Below, piece by piece: positions 15,198 to 22,218 of a stretch of 32,920 bases of DNA (within the stretch, counting starts at the first letter, position 1; every line of letters begins with the position of its first letter). The notes beneath the pieces were generated by a model, which was not told where the DNA came from, ran no database searches, and saw nothing but the letters and a program-made list of their open reading frames with translations. The stretch covers positions 1-32,920 of the forward strand of contig NZ_JACVQL010000150.1 in NCBI RefSeq assembly GCF_019733465.1, in the 5' to 3' direction. A program made the position numbers and the translations under genes. Source of the DNA: Actinotalea ferrariae (GTDB taxonomy: Bacteria > Actinomycetota > Actinomycetes > Actinomycetales > Cellulomonadaceae).

Positions 15198-15689
15198 ATG
15201 ACCGAGACGACGGCGGCCGGGAGCCCGGCCGGGACCACGGAGCCCATCGAGGCCGAGGTGAGGATCGAGGCGCCGATGGAGCGGGTCTGGGACGTGATCA
15301 CCCAGGCCGAGCACGTCGGCACGTGGTTCGCCGACGCGGGTGGCGAGGTGGACCTGCGCCCGGGCGGCGCCATGACCCTGCGCTGGGCCGAGTACGGCAC
15401 CTACCGGGCACGGATCGACGTCGTCGAGCCGCCGACCCGGCTCGTCGTGCGCTGGAGCGAGGCGCCCGACGTCGAGCCGGAGCCCGGCAACCAGACGCAG
15501 ATCGAGTTCACGCTCCGGGCCGACGGCGACGCGACGCTGCTGCGCGTGGTCGAGTCCGGCTTCGACACGCTCGAGATGTCCGCCGAGCGGCGGGCCGAGC
15601 ACCGCGCGGGCAACGTCGAGGGCTGGCAGCAGGAGCTCGGCGAGCTCACCCGGTACGTCGCCGGCCTCAGCGCCGACGCGCAGCCCTGA
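15198..15689 (+). CDS. SRPBCC (AHSA1/activator of Hsp90-like) domain protein
   Basis: A 163-residue START-like SRPBCC protein of the AHSA1 type. Segments IEAEVRIEAPMERVWDVIT, HVGTWFAD, GGEVDLRPGGAMTLRW and VESGFDTL, ending with a long C-terminal helix around GWQQELGELTRY, define the fold, a deep hydrophobic pocket. The family binds hydrophobic small molecules; enzymatic activity is rarely shown. ATG 15198 has GAGGAG upstream. An ArsR regulator follows by 12 bases, a common actinobacterial pairing in which the regulator controls its own operon. Twin palindromes lie directly upstream. Confidence 0.88.
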   Translation: MTETTAAGSPAGTTEPIEAEVRIEAPMERVWDVITQAEHVGTWFADAGGEVDLRPGGAMTLRWAEYGTYRARIDVVEPPTRLVVRWSEAPDVEPEPGNQTQIEFTLRADGDATLLRVVESGFDTLEMSAERRAEHRAGNVEGWQQELGELTRYVAGLSADAQP

Positions 15690-15701
15690 CCCGGGACGAC
15701 C

Positions 15702-16094
15702 GTGCCCCCTGAACCGTCGGTCCCCTCGATGCCGCCAGGACCTGGAGCGCCCTCGGACACCCCGCAGCCGCCGGCGCCCCACGACCCCGTCGACGACGTC
15801 CTCGTCGCGCTCGCCGACCCGACGCGCCGGGCCGTCCTCGACGCCGTCGCGGGCGGGCCGGGCAGCGCGACCGCGATCGCGGCGGGGCTGCCGGTCAGCC
15901 GGCAGGCCGTGGTCAAGCACCTCGCGGTGCTCGAGCGCGCGGGGCTCGTGGTCGCGACCCGGACCGGCCGCGAGGTGCGCTACGAGGTGCGCCCCGAGCC
16001 GCTCACGACGACGGCGCGCCGCCTGACCGCCCTCGCGGCGACCTGGGACGCCCGCCTGGCGACGATCAAGCGCATCGCCGAGCAGCGCGACTGA
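15702..16094 (+). CDS. ArsR family winged-helix regulator
   Basis: A 130-residue (from GTG 15702) or 121-residue (from ATG 15729) regulator. After a Pro-rich N-terminus, DDVLVALADPTRRAVLDAV is the usual first helix, followed by ATAIAAGLPVSRQAVVKHLAVLERAGLVV, the helix-turn-helix, and a wing with GREVRYEV. No metal-binding cysteines are visible, so it belongs to the non-metal group that often partners SRPBCC proteins. It probably represses its own operon, and perhaps the divergent cupin, through the two palindromes at 15120-15172. The exact start is uncertain because the N-terminal extension is unstructured. Confidence 0.88.
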   Translation: MPPEPSVPSMPPGPGAPSDTPQPPAPHDPVDDVLVALADPTRRAVLDAVAGGPGSATAIAAGLPVSRQAVVKHLAVLERAGLVVATRTGREVRYEVRPEPLTTTARRLTALAATWDARLATIKRIAEQRD

Positions 16095-16107
16095 CCGCCG
16101 CGGTCAG
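16091..16107. terminator. Palindrome covering both convergent stop codons
   Basis: CTGACCGC, one base, GCGGTCAG: a perfect 8-bp inverted repeat that contains the ArsR TGA on the plus strand and the UxaA TGA on the minus strand. As RNA it could form a six-pair stem with a five-base loop in either direction. A compact bidirectional terminator is possible. Confidence 0.45.
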
Positions 16108-17654
16108 GTGACCGTGCCGAGCTGCCAGGGGATGAACTCGTCCTGGCCCAGGTCGAGCTCCTCGCTGACCGTCGTCTCGCCGCTCGCGACGCGCAGGATC
16201 TTGTCGAGGATCTCCTGCCCGACCTGCTCGAGCGTCGCGGTGCCGTCGACGATGCGCCCGGCGTTGAGGTCCATGTCCTCGGCCATCCGCAGGTACATCT
16301 GCGTGTTGGTCGCGACCTTGATCGACGGCGTCGGCTTGCAGCCGAGCACCGAGCCGCGCCCGGTCGTGAACACGACGACGTTCGAGCCGCCCGCGACCAG
16401 CCCGGTCACGGACACGGGGTCGTACCCCGGGGTGTCCATGAACCCGAACCCGGGCTCCGAGATGGGCTCCGCGTACTGGTAGACGGCGGCGAGCTCGGCC
16501 GTGCCGCCCTTGGCGACCGCCCCGAGCGACTTCTCGAGGATCGTCGTCAGGCCGCCGGCCTTGTTCCCGGGGGACGGGTTGTTGTCGAGCGAGCCGCCGC
16601 CCTGCTCGGCGTACGCGCGCCACCAGTCGATCCGGTCGAGCAGCCGCTGCCCCACCTCGGGCGACACCGCGCGCCGGGTCAGCAGGTGCTCGGCGCCGAA
16701 CACCTCGGGCGTCTCCGCGAGCACCGACCGCGCGCCCCACGCGACCAGCCGGTCGGACGCCCAGCCGAGCGCCGGGTTCGCCGTGATCCCCGAGTACCCG
16801 TCGGACCCGCCGCAGTTCAGGCCGAGCACGAGCTCGCTGACGTCGCACTCCTCGCGCCGGCGCGCGTCGAGCTGGGGGAGCATCGCCTGGATCGCCTCGA
16901 CCCCCGCACGCACGGTGCGCCGGATGCCGCCGCTCTCCTGGATGGTCAGCTGCTGGACGAGCGTGTCGCTCGGGATCTCGACGCCGCCGAGCACCTGGTC
17001 GACCTGCAGCATCTCGCAGCCGAGCCCGAGCACGAGCAGCCCGGCGACGTTGGGGTGCGTCGCGTACCCGCGCAGCGTGCGCAGCAGCATCTGCCCGCCC
17101 TCCGACGTCGGCACCATGCCGCAGCCCGAGGTGTGGGTGAGCGCGACGACGCCGTCGACGTTCGGGAAGGCGTCGAGCACCGGCCCGCGGAACTGGTCCG
17201 CGATGAGCTTCGCGGAGCTCGCCGAGCAGTTCACGGACGTGAGGATCGCGACGTAGTTGCGCGTGCCCACGCGCCCGTCGGCGCGGCGGTAGCCCTGGAA
17301 CGTCGGCCGCGGTCCCTCGGGCGCGGGCGGGACGACGCGCGCGGTGCCGAACTCGTAGTCCTGGTCGACGTCGGCCATCCCCAGGTTGTGCGTGTGCACG
17401 TGGTCGCCGACGGCGATCGGCACGGTGGCCCGGCCGATCGACTGGCCGTACTTGTGCACGGGCGCGCCCGCGTCGACCGGCCGGACGGCGAGCTTGTGGC
17501 CGCGCGGCACGCTCTGCGTGACGGTCAGCGGCGCGCCGTCGTCGAGCAGCAGCACCGTGCCCGACTGCAGGTCGCGCGTCGCGACGGCGACGTCGTCGTC
17601 CGGTCGCAGCAGCAGCGTGGCGTCGGCCAGGGCGGTGGCGGCGTCGGTGGTCAT
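16104..17654 (-). CDS. uxaA: Altronate dehydratase family protein
   Basis: A 516-residue UxaA/GarD family dehydratase, expected to convert D-altronate to 2-keto-3-deoxygluconate in galacturonate catabolism. The N-terminal SAF-type domain (about residues 10-105) contains VHTHNLGM. The large C-terminal part contains RADGRVGTRNYVAILTSVNCSAS, THTSGCGM, LVLGLGCEM, LNCGGSDGYSGITANPALG, NPSPGNKAGGLTTILEKSLG and GCKPTPSIKVATN, all characteristic, with the conserved cysteines for the iron site. Length matches one-chain UxaA (495 in E. coli). ATG 17654 overlaps the upstream DUF6807 stop as ATGA, so it is the third gene of a coupled operon. Galactarate dehydratase activity is the main alternative. Confidence 0.9.
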   Translation of the reverse strand: MTTDAATALADATLLLRPDDDVAVATRDLQSGTVLLLDDGAPLTVTQSVPRGHKLAVRPVDAGAPVHKYGQSIGRATVPIAVGDHVHTHNLGMADVDQDYEFGTARVVPPAPEGPRPTFQGYRRADGRVGTRNYVAILTSVNCSASSAKLIADQFRGPVLDAFPNVDGVVALTHTSGCGMVPTSEGGQMLLRTLRGYATHPNVAGLLVLGLGCEMLQVDQVLGGVEIPSDTLVQQLTIQESGGIRRTVRAGVEAIQAMLPQLDARRREECDVSELVLGLNCGGSDGYSGITANPALGWASDRLVAWGARSVLAETPEVFGAEHLLTRRAVSPEVGQRLLDRIDWWRAYAEQGGGSLDNNPSPGNKAGGLTTILEKSLGAVAKGGTAELAAVYQYAEPISEPGFGFMDTPGYDPVSVTGLVAGGSNVVVFTTGRGSVLGCKPTPSIKVATNTQMYLRMAEDMDLNAGRIVDGTATLEQVGQEILDKILRVASGETTVSEELDLGQDEFIPWQLGTVT

Positions 17655-18649
17655 CGGTGGTCCTTCCGGTGCCCGGGGGCGAGGGCGGCCTCGACGGCGT
17701 GGTCGGGCAGGCGCCCGTCGGCGAACACCCAGGTGAACGTCCGGCGCACCGGAGATCCTTCCCCGACGAGGAGCGGACGGTCCCAGGCGAGCGCCGACCC
17801 GATGCCCGGGTAGGACGAGACCCGCACGAACCACGGGTCCTGCGCCGTCACGTCGTCGCCCGGGGCGACGGCGACGGTCACGGGCCGGTCCTCGACGGTC
17901 GCCCGCCAGGCGAGCCAGTGCGCGCCGTCGGCCGGCCGGCTGCCGTGCACGGCGTCCTCGCCCGAGCCGAGCGGCGTCGTGACCTCGACGTCGCGGCACG
18001 GCGCGAGCCGGCAGAACACGCCGCCGTACCCGGCCTGCGCGCGACCGTTGCTGCCCGGGCTGCCGAGCGCGACCGGCTCGCGCTCGTCGGCGTTCGGCGG
18101 ACCGGCCGGCAGGCGGAGCGTCACGCCGAGGTGCAGGCGCCACGTCGCGTCGTCGACGGCGGACCAGGACAGCTCGCGCTCCTCCTGGAGCAGGGGCGTG
18201 CCGGCGGGGTCGAGCCACGTGAGCAGGTGCGCGACGGTTCCCGGCATGCGGCGCAGCCACGAGCGGTGCACCACGCGTCCGTGGTCGTGCCGCCACGTGT
18301 ACCCCTGCTCGGGCAGGTAGGTGCGGCCACCCCAGAGGTTGGTGCCGTCGACGTCCTGCACGCCGACCGACAGACCGAGGTGCCACGTGTGGTCGCGCGG
18401 GCTCGCGTCCGTGAGCACGACGCCGCCGCGCGTGCGCAGCGGGTGCAGGTGCGGCCGCGGCGCGTCGAACGCCGGGCTGCCCGTGCCGTCGGTGTACCGG
18501 AGCACCTCGGTCGCACCCATGTGGACGGCGAGCAGGTCGTGGTGCCGGGACCAGCGCGGCTGCGGCTCCCACGGCGGCGCCTTGACGGGCGCGTCCGGCC
18601 CGACGGCGGCGGGCGGTGGCGTCACGTCGGCGTGCACGACGGCGGTCAT
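17651..18649 (-). CDS. DUF6807 (PmoA-like) family protein
   Basis: A 332-residue protein resembling the PmoA/DUF6807 family, a beta-sandwich seen near sugar oxidoreductases. Typical segments are RPHLHPLRTRGGVVLTD, SPRDHTWHLGLSVGVQDVDGTNLWGGRTY, QEERELSW, GYGGVFCRL, the DPWFVRVSSYPGIGSAL segment and a final RRTFTWVFADGRL. No enzymatic activity is established for the family as far as I know. Many conserved His and Asp residues suggest carbohydrate binding or catalysis. No signal peptide is visible, so it is probably cytoplasmic. ATG 18649 overlaps the stop of the upstream Gfo gene by four bases, and its stop overlaps the UxaA start the same way, so the three proteins are probably made in fixed ratio. 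Confidence 0.82.
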   Translation of the reverse strand: MTAVVHADVTPPPAAVGPDAPVKAPPWEPQPRWSRHHDLLAVHMGATEVLRYTDGTGSPAFDAPRPHLHPLRTRGGVVLTDASPRDHTWHLGLSVGVQDVDGTNLWGGRTYLPEQGYTWRHDHGRVVHRSWLRRMPGTVAHLLTWLDPAGTPLLQEERELSWSAVDDATWRLHLGVTLRLPAGPPNADEREPVALGSPGSNGRAQAGYGGVFCRLAPCRDVEVTTPLGSGEDAVHGSRPADGAHWLAWRATVEDRPVTVAVAPGDDVTAQDPWFVRVSSYPGIGSALAWDRPLLVGEGSPVRRTFTWVFADGRLPDHAVEAALAPGHRKDHR

Positions 18650-19860
18650 GCGCGGTCCTCCAGGTCGGGTCGGGGTGCGTCGGAGGCGTGGGCTGAGGGG
18701 TGGGTGGCTGAGGCGTGGACCTGCCCGCGCGCCCAGGGTGCGCCGAGCTCGGCGAACGTCCGGCCCTCGGCCGCGACGCGTGCGCACCAGGCCTCGACGT
18801 CGTGCACGACGCGGTGGGTGCCGGCGTCGTCGGTGACGCGCTCGACGTGCTCCGCCGGCACGGGCGTCGGGTCCGGGGCCGCGCGCACGGCGTCGAGCAC
18901 GCGCATGAACGCGCCCGTGCCGCGCAGCGGCGACAGCAGGGGCACGGACGGGTCGTCCCGGTGGTCCAGCAGGTTGGTCAGCAGGTGCGTGCGCTCGGCC
19001 GCGACGGTCCGCTCGCCGTCGGCCGTGCGGAACGTGACCGTGTCGGCGTAGTAGTCGAGCGTCGCGGTGCCCGCGGTGCCGCGCACGGTCACCGTCGGGA
19101 CCGAGTGCGTGGCCGCGCACAGCGTCAGCCCGAGCACGACCCGCACGCCCCCCGACGTCACGACCCGCACCGCGGAGGTGTCGTCGGCCTCGATGTCGTT
19201 CGCGCGGTACTGGTCGAGCTCGACGCTCACGACGTCGTCGGTGGTGCGCGCGCCCGCGAGGTGCAGGGCGGCGGCGACGGCGTGCGCGAGCGGGTTGGTC
19301 ACGACGCCGTCGACGACGGCGCGTCCGCCGAGCGTGCGCCGGCCCGCCCACTCGCTGCGCGTGAAGTAGGACTCGGGTCGCACCCACGTGCCGACGACGT
19401 CGACCGACCGCACCTCGCCCAGCTCGCCCGCCGCGACCGCGTCGTGGATGACGTCGAGGGCCGCGGAGCCGAACGTCTGGAAGCCGACCTGGACCTCCCG
19501 GCCCGTCTCGGCGACCGTGCCGAGGAGGCGGTCGAGCTCCTCGAGCGACGCCGTCGGCGGCTTCTCGAGCAGCACGTCGCAGCCCGCGCGCAGGGCGAGG
19601 GTCGCGAGGTCGGTGTGGGTGTGGATCGGCGTCGCGACGACGACGACGTCGGGCCGGGCCGTGTCGAGCATCGTGCGCAGGTCGGGGAACCAGGGCACCG
19701 CCGTCTGCGGCGCGCCGTCGGACGGGTCGTCCGGCGGCACGGGGTCGGCGAGGCCGACGAGGCGCGCGCGTCCGGCCGCCTCGTGCTCCTCGATCGCGCG
19801 CCGCTGGTGCACGCCGTAGCCGTGGATGCCCACGAGGGCGACCCGGGGCAGATCGGGCAC
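18646..19860 (-). CDS. Gfo/Idh/MocA family oxidoreductase
   Basis: A 404-residue NAD(P)-dependent dehydrogenase. The Rossmann start is RVALVGIHGYGVHQRRA, a variant glycine motif, with VVVVATPIHTHTDLA and the EKP signature in CDVLLEKPPTAS. The C-terminal domain includes GGRAVVDGVVTNPLAHAVAAALHL, where Asp and His occupy the usual active-site places. GTG 19860 has GGGAGG just upstream. It is the first gene of the Gfo-DUF6807-uxaA operon, divergent from the CUT1 transporter across a 213-base region with a strong promoter and LacI-type operator. It probably oxidises or reduces a sugar acid or keto-sugar intermediate; the exact substrate is unknown. Confidence 0.9.
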   Translation of the reverse strand: MPDLPRVALVGIHGYGVHQRRAIEEHEAAGRARLVGLADPVPPDDPSDGAPQTAVPWFPDLRTMLDTARPDVVVVATPIHTHTDLATLALRAGCDVLLEKPPTASLEELDRLLGTVAETGREVQVGFQTFGSAALDVIHDAVAAGELGEVRSVDVVGTWVRPESYFTRSEWAGRRTLGGRAVVDGVVTNPLAHAVAAALHLAGARTTDDVVSVELDQYRANDIEADDTSAVRVVTSGGVRVVLGLTLCAATHSVPTVTVRGTAGTATLDYYADTVTFRTADGERTVAAERTHLLTNLLDHRDDPSVPLLSPLRGTGAFMRVLDAVRAAPDPTPVPAEHVERVTDDAGTHRVVHDVEAWCARVAAEGRTFAELGAPWARGQVHASATHPSAHASDAPRPDLEDRA

Positions 19861-19902
19861 GCCGCCTCCCTCGATCCGGCGACGTCGGAGGACGCCGCCT
19901 GG

Positions 19903-19962
19903 TTGACACCGCTTCGTCGCGGCGGTTACAAAGAGGGTATACGAAGATGGATAGCGCTTTCC
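19903..19962 (+). promoter_or_regulatory. Promoter and LacI-type operator of the CUT1 transporter operon
   Basis: TTGACA (19903-19908), an 18-base spacer and TACAAA (19927-19932) form a good promoter on the plus strand. GGATAGCGCTTTCC (19949-19962), a 14-bp near-palindrome with one mismatch, lies over the expected initial transcribed region. This matches the operators at 1550 and 10230. The region also separates the divergent Gfo gene, so one repressor could control both directions. Confidence 0.75.
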
Positions 19963-20015
19963 ACCTTCAGTTCATCCCAGCTCGGTCCATCAAGGGCGAT
20001 CACCGAGGAGATCCC

Positions 20016-20090
20016 ATGCCGGACGTCATGACCCCCGCGGTGCGCGGCACGCACCCCGCCACGAGGGGGTGCCATGTCAGCACTCGGTGA
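20016..20090 (+). CDS. Possible 24-residue leader peptide before the permease
   Basis: ATG 20016 follows an excellent ribosome site, GAGGAG, and opens a 24-codon frame that ends at TGA 20088-20090, overlapping the start of the permease in another frame. Translation through it would carry ribosomes across the permease start at 20074, so it may couple or tune expression. No function or homology is recognised. It may instead be a chance frame after a ribosome site. Confidence 0.35.
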   Translation: MPDVMTPAVRGTHPATRGCHVSTR

Positions 20091-21015
20091 GCTCGCGACC
20101 ATCCGCAAGAGCAAGGGCGTCAAGGCGACGAAGAGCCCGGCGGAGCGCGGCGACAACAAGGCCGCGATCTTCTTCCTCGCGCCGTGGTTCGTCGGCCTGT
20201 TCCTCATCACGGCCGGCCCGATGATCGCCTCGCTCTACCTGTCCTTCACGGACTACAGCCTCCTCCAGCCGCCGAGCTGGATCGGGATCGAGAACTACGC
20301 CCGGATGCTCGAGGACGTGCGGCTGCACAACTCGCTCAAGGTGACGGCCACGTACGTGTTCGTGTCGGTCCCCCTGCAGCTGGCCGCGGCACTCGCGCTC
20401 GCGCTCTTCCTCGACCGCGGCCTGCGCGGCCTGGCGCTCTACCGCTCGGTGTACTACCTGCCCTCGCTGCTCGGCGGCTCGGTCGCCATCGCGATCCTGT
20501 GGCGGCAGATCTTCGGCACGAGCGGCCTCATCAACCAGGTGCTCGGGTTCTTCGGCATCCAGGGGCAGGGCTGGGTGTCCCACCCGGACTACGCGCTCGG
20601 CACGCTGATGATCCTCAACGTCTGGACCTTCGGCGCTCCGATGATCATCTTCCTCGCAGGGCTGCGGCAGATCCCGGAGATGTACTACGAGGCGGCGCAG
20701 ATCGACGGCGCCGGACGCCTGCGGCAGTTCGCGAGCATCACGCTCCCGCTGCTCACGCCGATCATCTTCTTCAACCTCGTGCTGCAGCTCATCGGCGCCT
20801 TCCAGTCCTTCACGCAGGCGTTCGTCGTCAGCGGCGGCACCGGCGGCCCGGTCGACTCGACGATGTTCTACACGCTCTACCTGTACCAGCGCGGGTTCAC
20901 GAACCTCGACATGGGCTACGCCTCGGCGATGGCCTGGCTGCTCGTGGTCATCATCGCCGCCCTGACGGCCGTCAACTTCCTGCTCTCCAAGTACTGGGTC
21001 TTCTACAATGACTGA
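20074..21015 (+). CDS. CUT1 carbohydrate ABC transporter permease, first subunit
   Basis: A 313-residue inner-membrane permease of the MalF/UgpA/LacF type. Six hydrophobic segments are visible, the first around AAIFFLAPWFVGLFLITAGP (residues 28-47), and the cytoplasmic EAA loop EAAQIDGAG starts at Glu206 to contact the ATPase. ATG 20074 follows GAGGGGG. It overlaps the next permease by eight bases. No ATPase gene is present, as is usual in actinobacteria where one MsiK-type ATPase serves several sugar importers. Together with the binding protein it would import a saccharide, judged by context to be uronate-containing or oxidised, but specificity cannot be read from sequence. Confidence 0.93.
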   Translation: MSALGELATIRKSKGVKATKSPAERGDNKAAIFFLAPWFVGLFLITAGPMIASLYLSFTDYSLLQPPSWIGIENYARMLEDVRLHNSLKVTATYVFVSVPLQLAAALALALFLDRGLRGLALYRSVYYLPSLLGGSVAIAILWRQIFGTSGLINQVLGFFGIQGQGWVSHPDYALGTLMILNVWTFGAPMIIFLAGLRQIPEMYYEAAQIDGAGRLRQFASITLPLLTPIIFFNLVLQLIGAFQSFTQAFVVSGGTGGPVDSTMFYTLYLYQRGFTNLDMGYASAMAWLLVVIIAALTAVNFLLSKYWVFYND

Positions 21016-22060
21016 GCGCGACAGCGGCGTCCCGATCCGCACCCCCGAGGGCCCGGCACCGGACCACGAGGCGGGCGGCATCCAGGACCGCGCCTTCCCC
21101 GCACCCCCGTCCGACGGCTCGACGGCGTACCCGTCGGCGAGCGTCGTGCCGGTGCCCGTGCCGATGGGCACGCAGGACGACGAGACGGGTCCCGCGGCGC
21201 CGGCGTCGCACCGCCGGGTCCAGCGCACGGGCGCGTCCCGGCTGCGCAGCGTGGGCAAGCACCTGGTGCTCCTCGTGGTGGGCTTCGTGATGCTCTACCC
21301 GCTGCTGTGGATGCTCTCGAGCTCGTTCAAGCCGACGTCGCTCATCTTCCGCGAGCCGGGGCTCATCCCGTCCGAGCTGGACTTCGGCAACTACACCGAC
21401 GGCTGGACCGCGCTGCTGCACCCGTTCAGCCACTACCTGATGAACTCGTTCATCATCGTGGCCGGGTCGGTCGTCGGGAACCTGATCTCGTGCTCGCTCG
21501 CGGCCTACGCGTTCGCGCGGCTCAACTTCCGCGGTCGGCGGATCTGGTTCGCCATCATGCTCATGACGATCATGCTGCCGATCCACGTCGTGATCGTGCC
21601 GCAGTACATCCTGTTCTCCGAGCTGGAGTGGATCAACACCTACCTCCCGCTCATCGTGCCCAAGCTGCTGGCCACGGACGCGTTCTTCATCTTCCTCATG
21701 GTCCAGTTCTTCCGCGGGATCCCGCGTGAGCTCGACGAGGCGGCGCGCATCGACGGCGCCGGCCACGCCCGGATCTTCTTCCAGGTGATGATGCCGCTCG
21801 CCACGCCGGCGCTCGCGACCACCGCGATCTTCACGTTCATCTGGACCTGGAACGACTTCTTCAGCCAGCTAATCTTCCTGACCAACCCCGACATGTACAC
21901 GGTGCCCGTGGCGCTGCGCACGTTCGTCGACTCGACGGGCGAGAGCTCCTGGGGACCGTTGTTCGCGATGTCCATCGTGTCGCTCGTCCCGGTGTTCCTG
22001 GTCTTCCTCTTCGGCCAGAAGTACCTCGTCAAGGGCATCGCCACGACCGGCATCAAGTAG
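21008..22060 (+). CDS. CUT1 carbohydrate ABC transporter permease, second subunit
   Basis: A 350-residue permease of the MalG/UgpE type. An N-terminal cytoplasmic extension of about 75 Pro/Ala/Gly-rich residues comes before the first hydrophobic segment (HLVLLVVGFVMLYPLLWMLSS); five more follow. The EAA loop EAARIDGAGHARIFF begins at Glu244. The long disordered extension is common in actinobacterial homologues and may reflect a false early start, but ATG 21008 lies at an eight-base overlap with the preceding gene, which supports it. It forms a heterodimer with the upstream permease. A 9-bp perfect hairpin follows at 22069. Confidence 0.93.
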   Translation: MTERDSGVPIRTPEGPAPDHEAGGIQDRAFPAPPSDGSTAYPSASVVPVPVPMGTQDDETGPAAPASHRRVQRTGASRLRSVGKHLVLLVVGFVMLYPLLWMLSSSFKPTSLIFREPGLIPSELDFGNYTDGWTALLHPFSHYLMNSFIIVAGSVVGNLISCSLAAYAFARLNFRGRRIWFAIMLMTIMLPIHVVIVPQYILFSELEWINTYLPLIVPKLLATDAFFIFLMVQFFRGIPRELDEAARIDGAGHARIFFQVMMPLATPALATTAIFTFIWTWNDFFSQLIFLTNPDMYTVPVALRTFVDSTGESSWGPLFAMSIVSLVPVFLVFLFGQKYLVKGIATTGIK

Positions 22061-22068
22061 CCGCACGA

Positions 22069-22092
22069 CGGCGGGGCAGCGACGCCCCGCCG
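22069..22092 (+). terminator. Intercistronic hairpin after the permeases
   Basis: CGGCGGGGC and GCCCCGCCG pair perfectly over nine bases with a six-base loop, eight bases after the permease stop. It may slow or stop transcription, or protect upstream mRNA, so that permeases and binding protein are made in different amounts. Confidence 0.6.
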
Positions 22093-22218
22093 GCACCTCC
22101 ACCGCACGCAACCACGCAGGAGCAGGACCTCGGAGCCGGCCGAGCACCACCCCCGGTGCAGTCCCCGCACGCCCGTGCACAGCCAGACACATCGATCCGA
22201 ACACCACTGAGGAGCACG

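Noticed and set aside
21008-21240. Alternative later start for the second permease
   Set aside because: The 75-residue extension is disordered, but ATG 21008 overlaps the previous stop by eight bases, as expected in a coupled operon, so the early start is kept.
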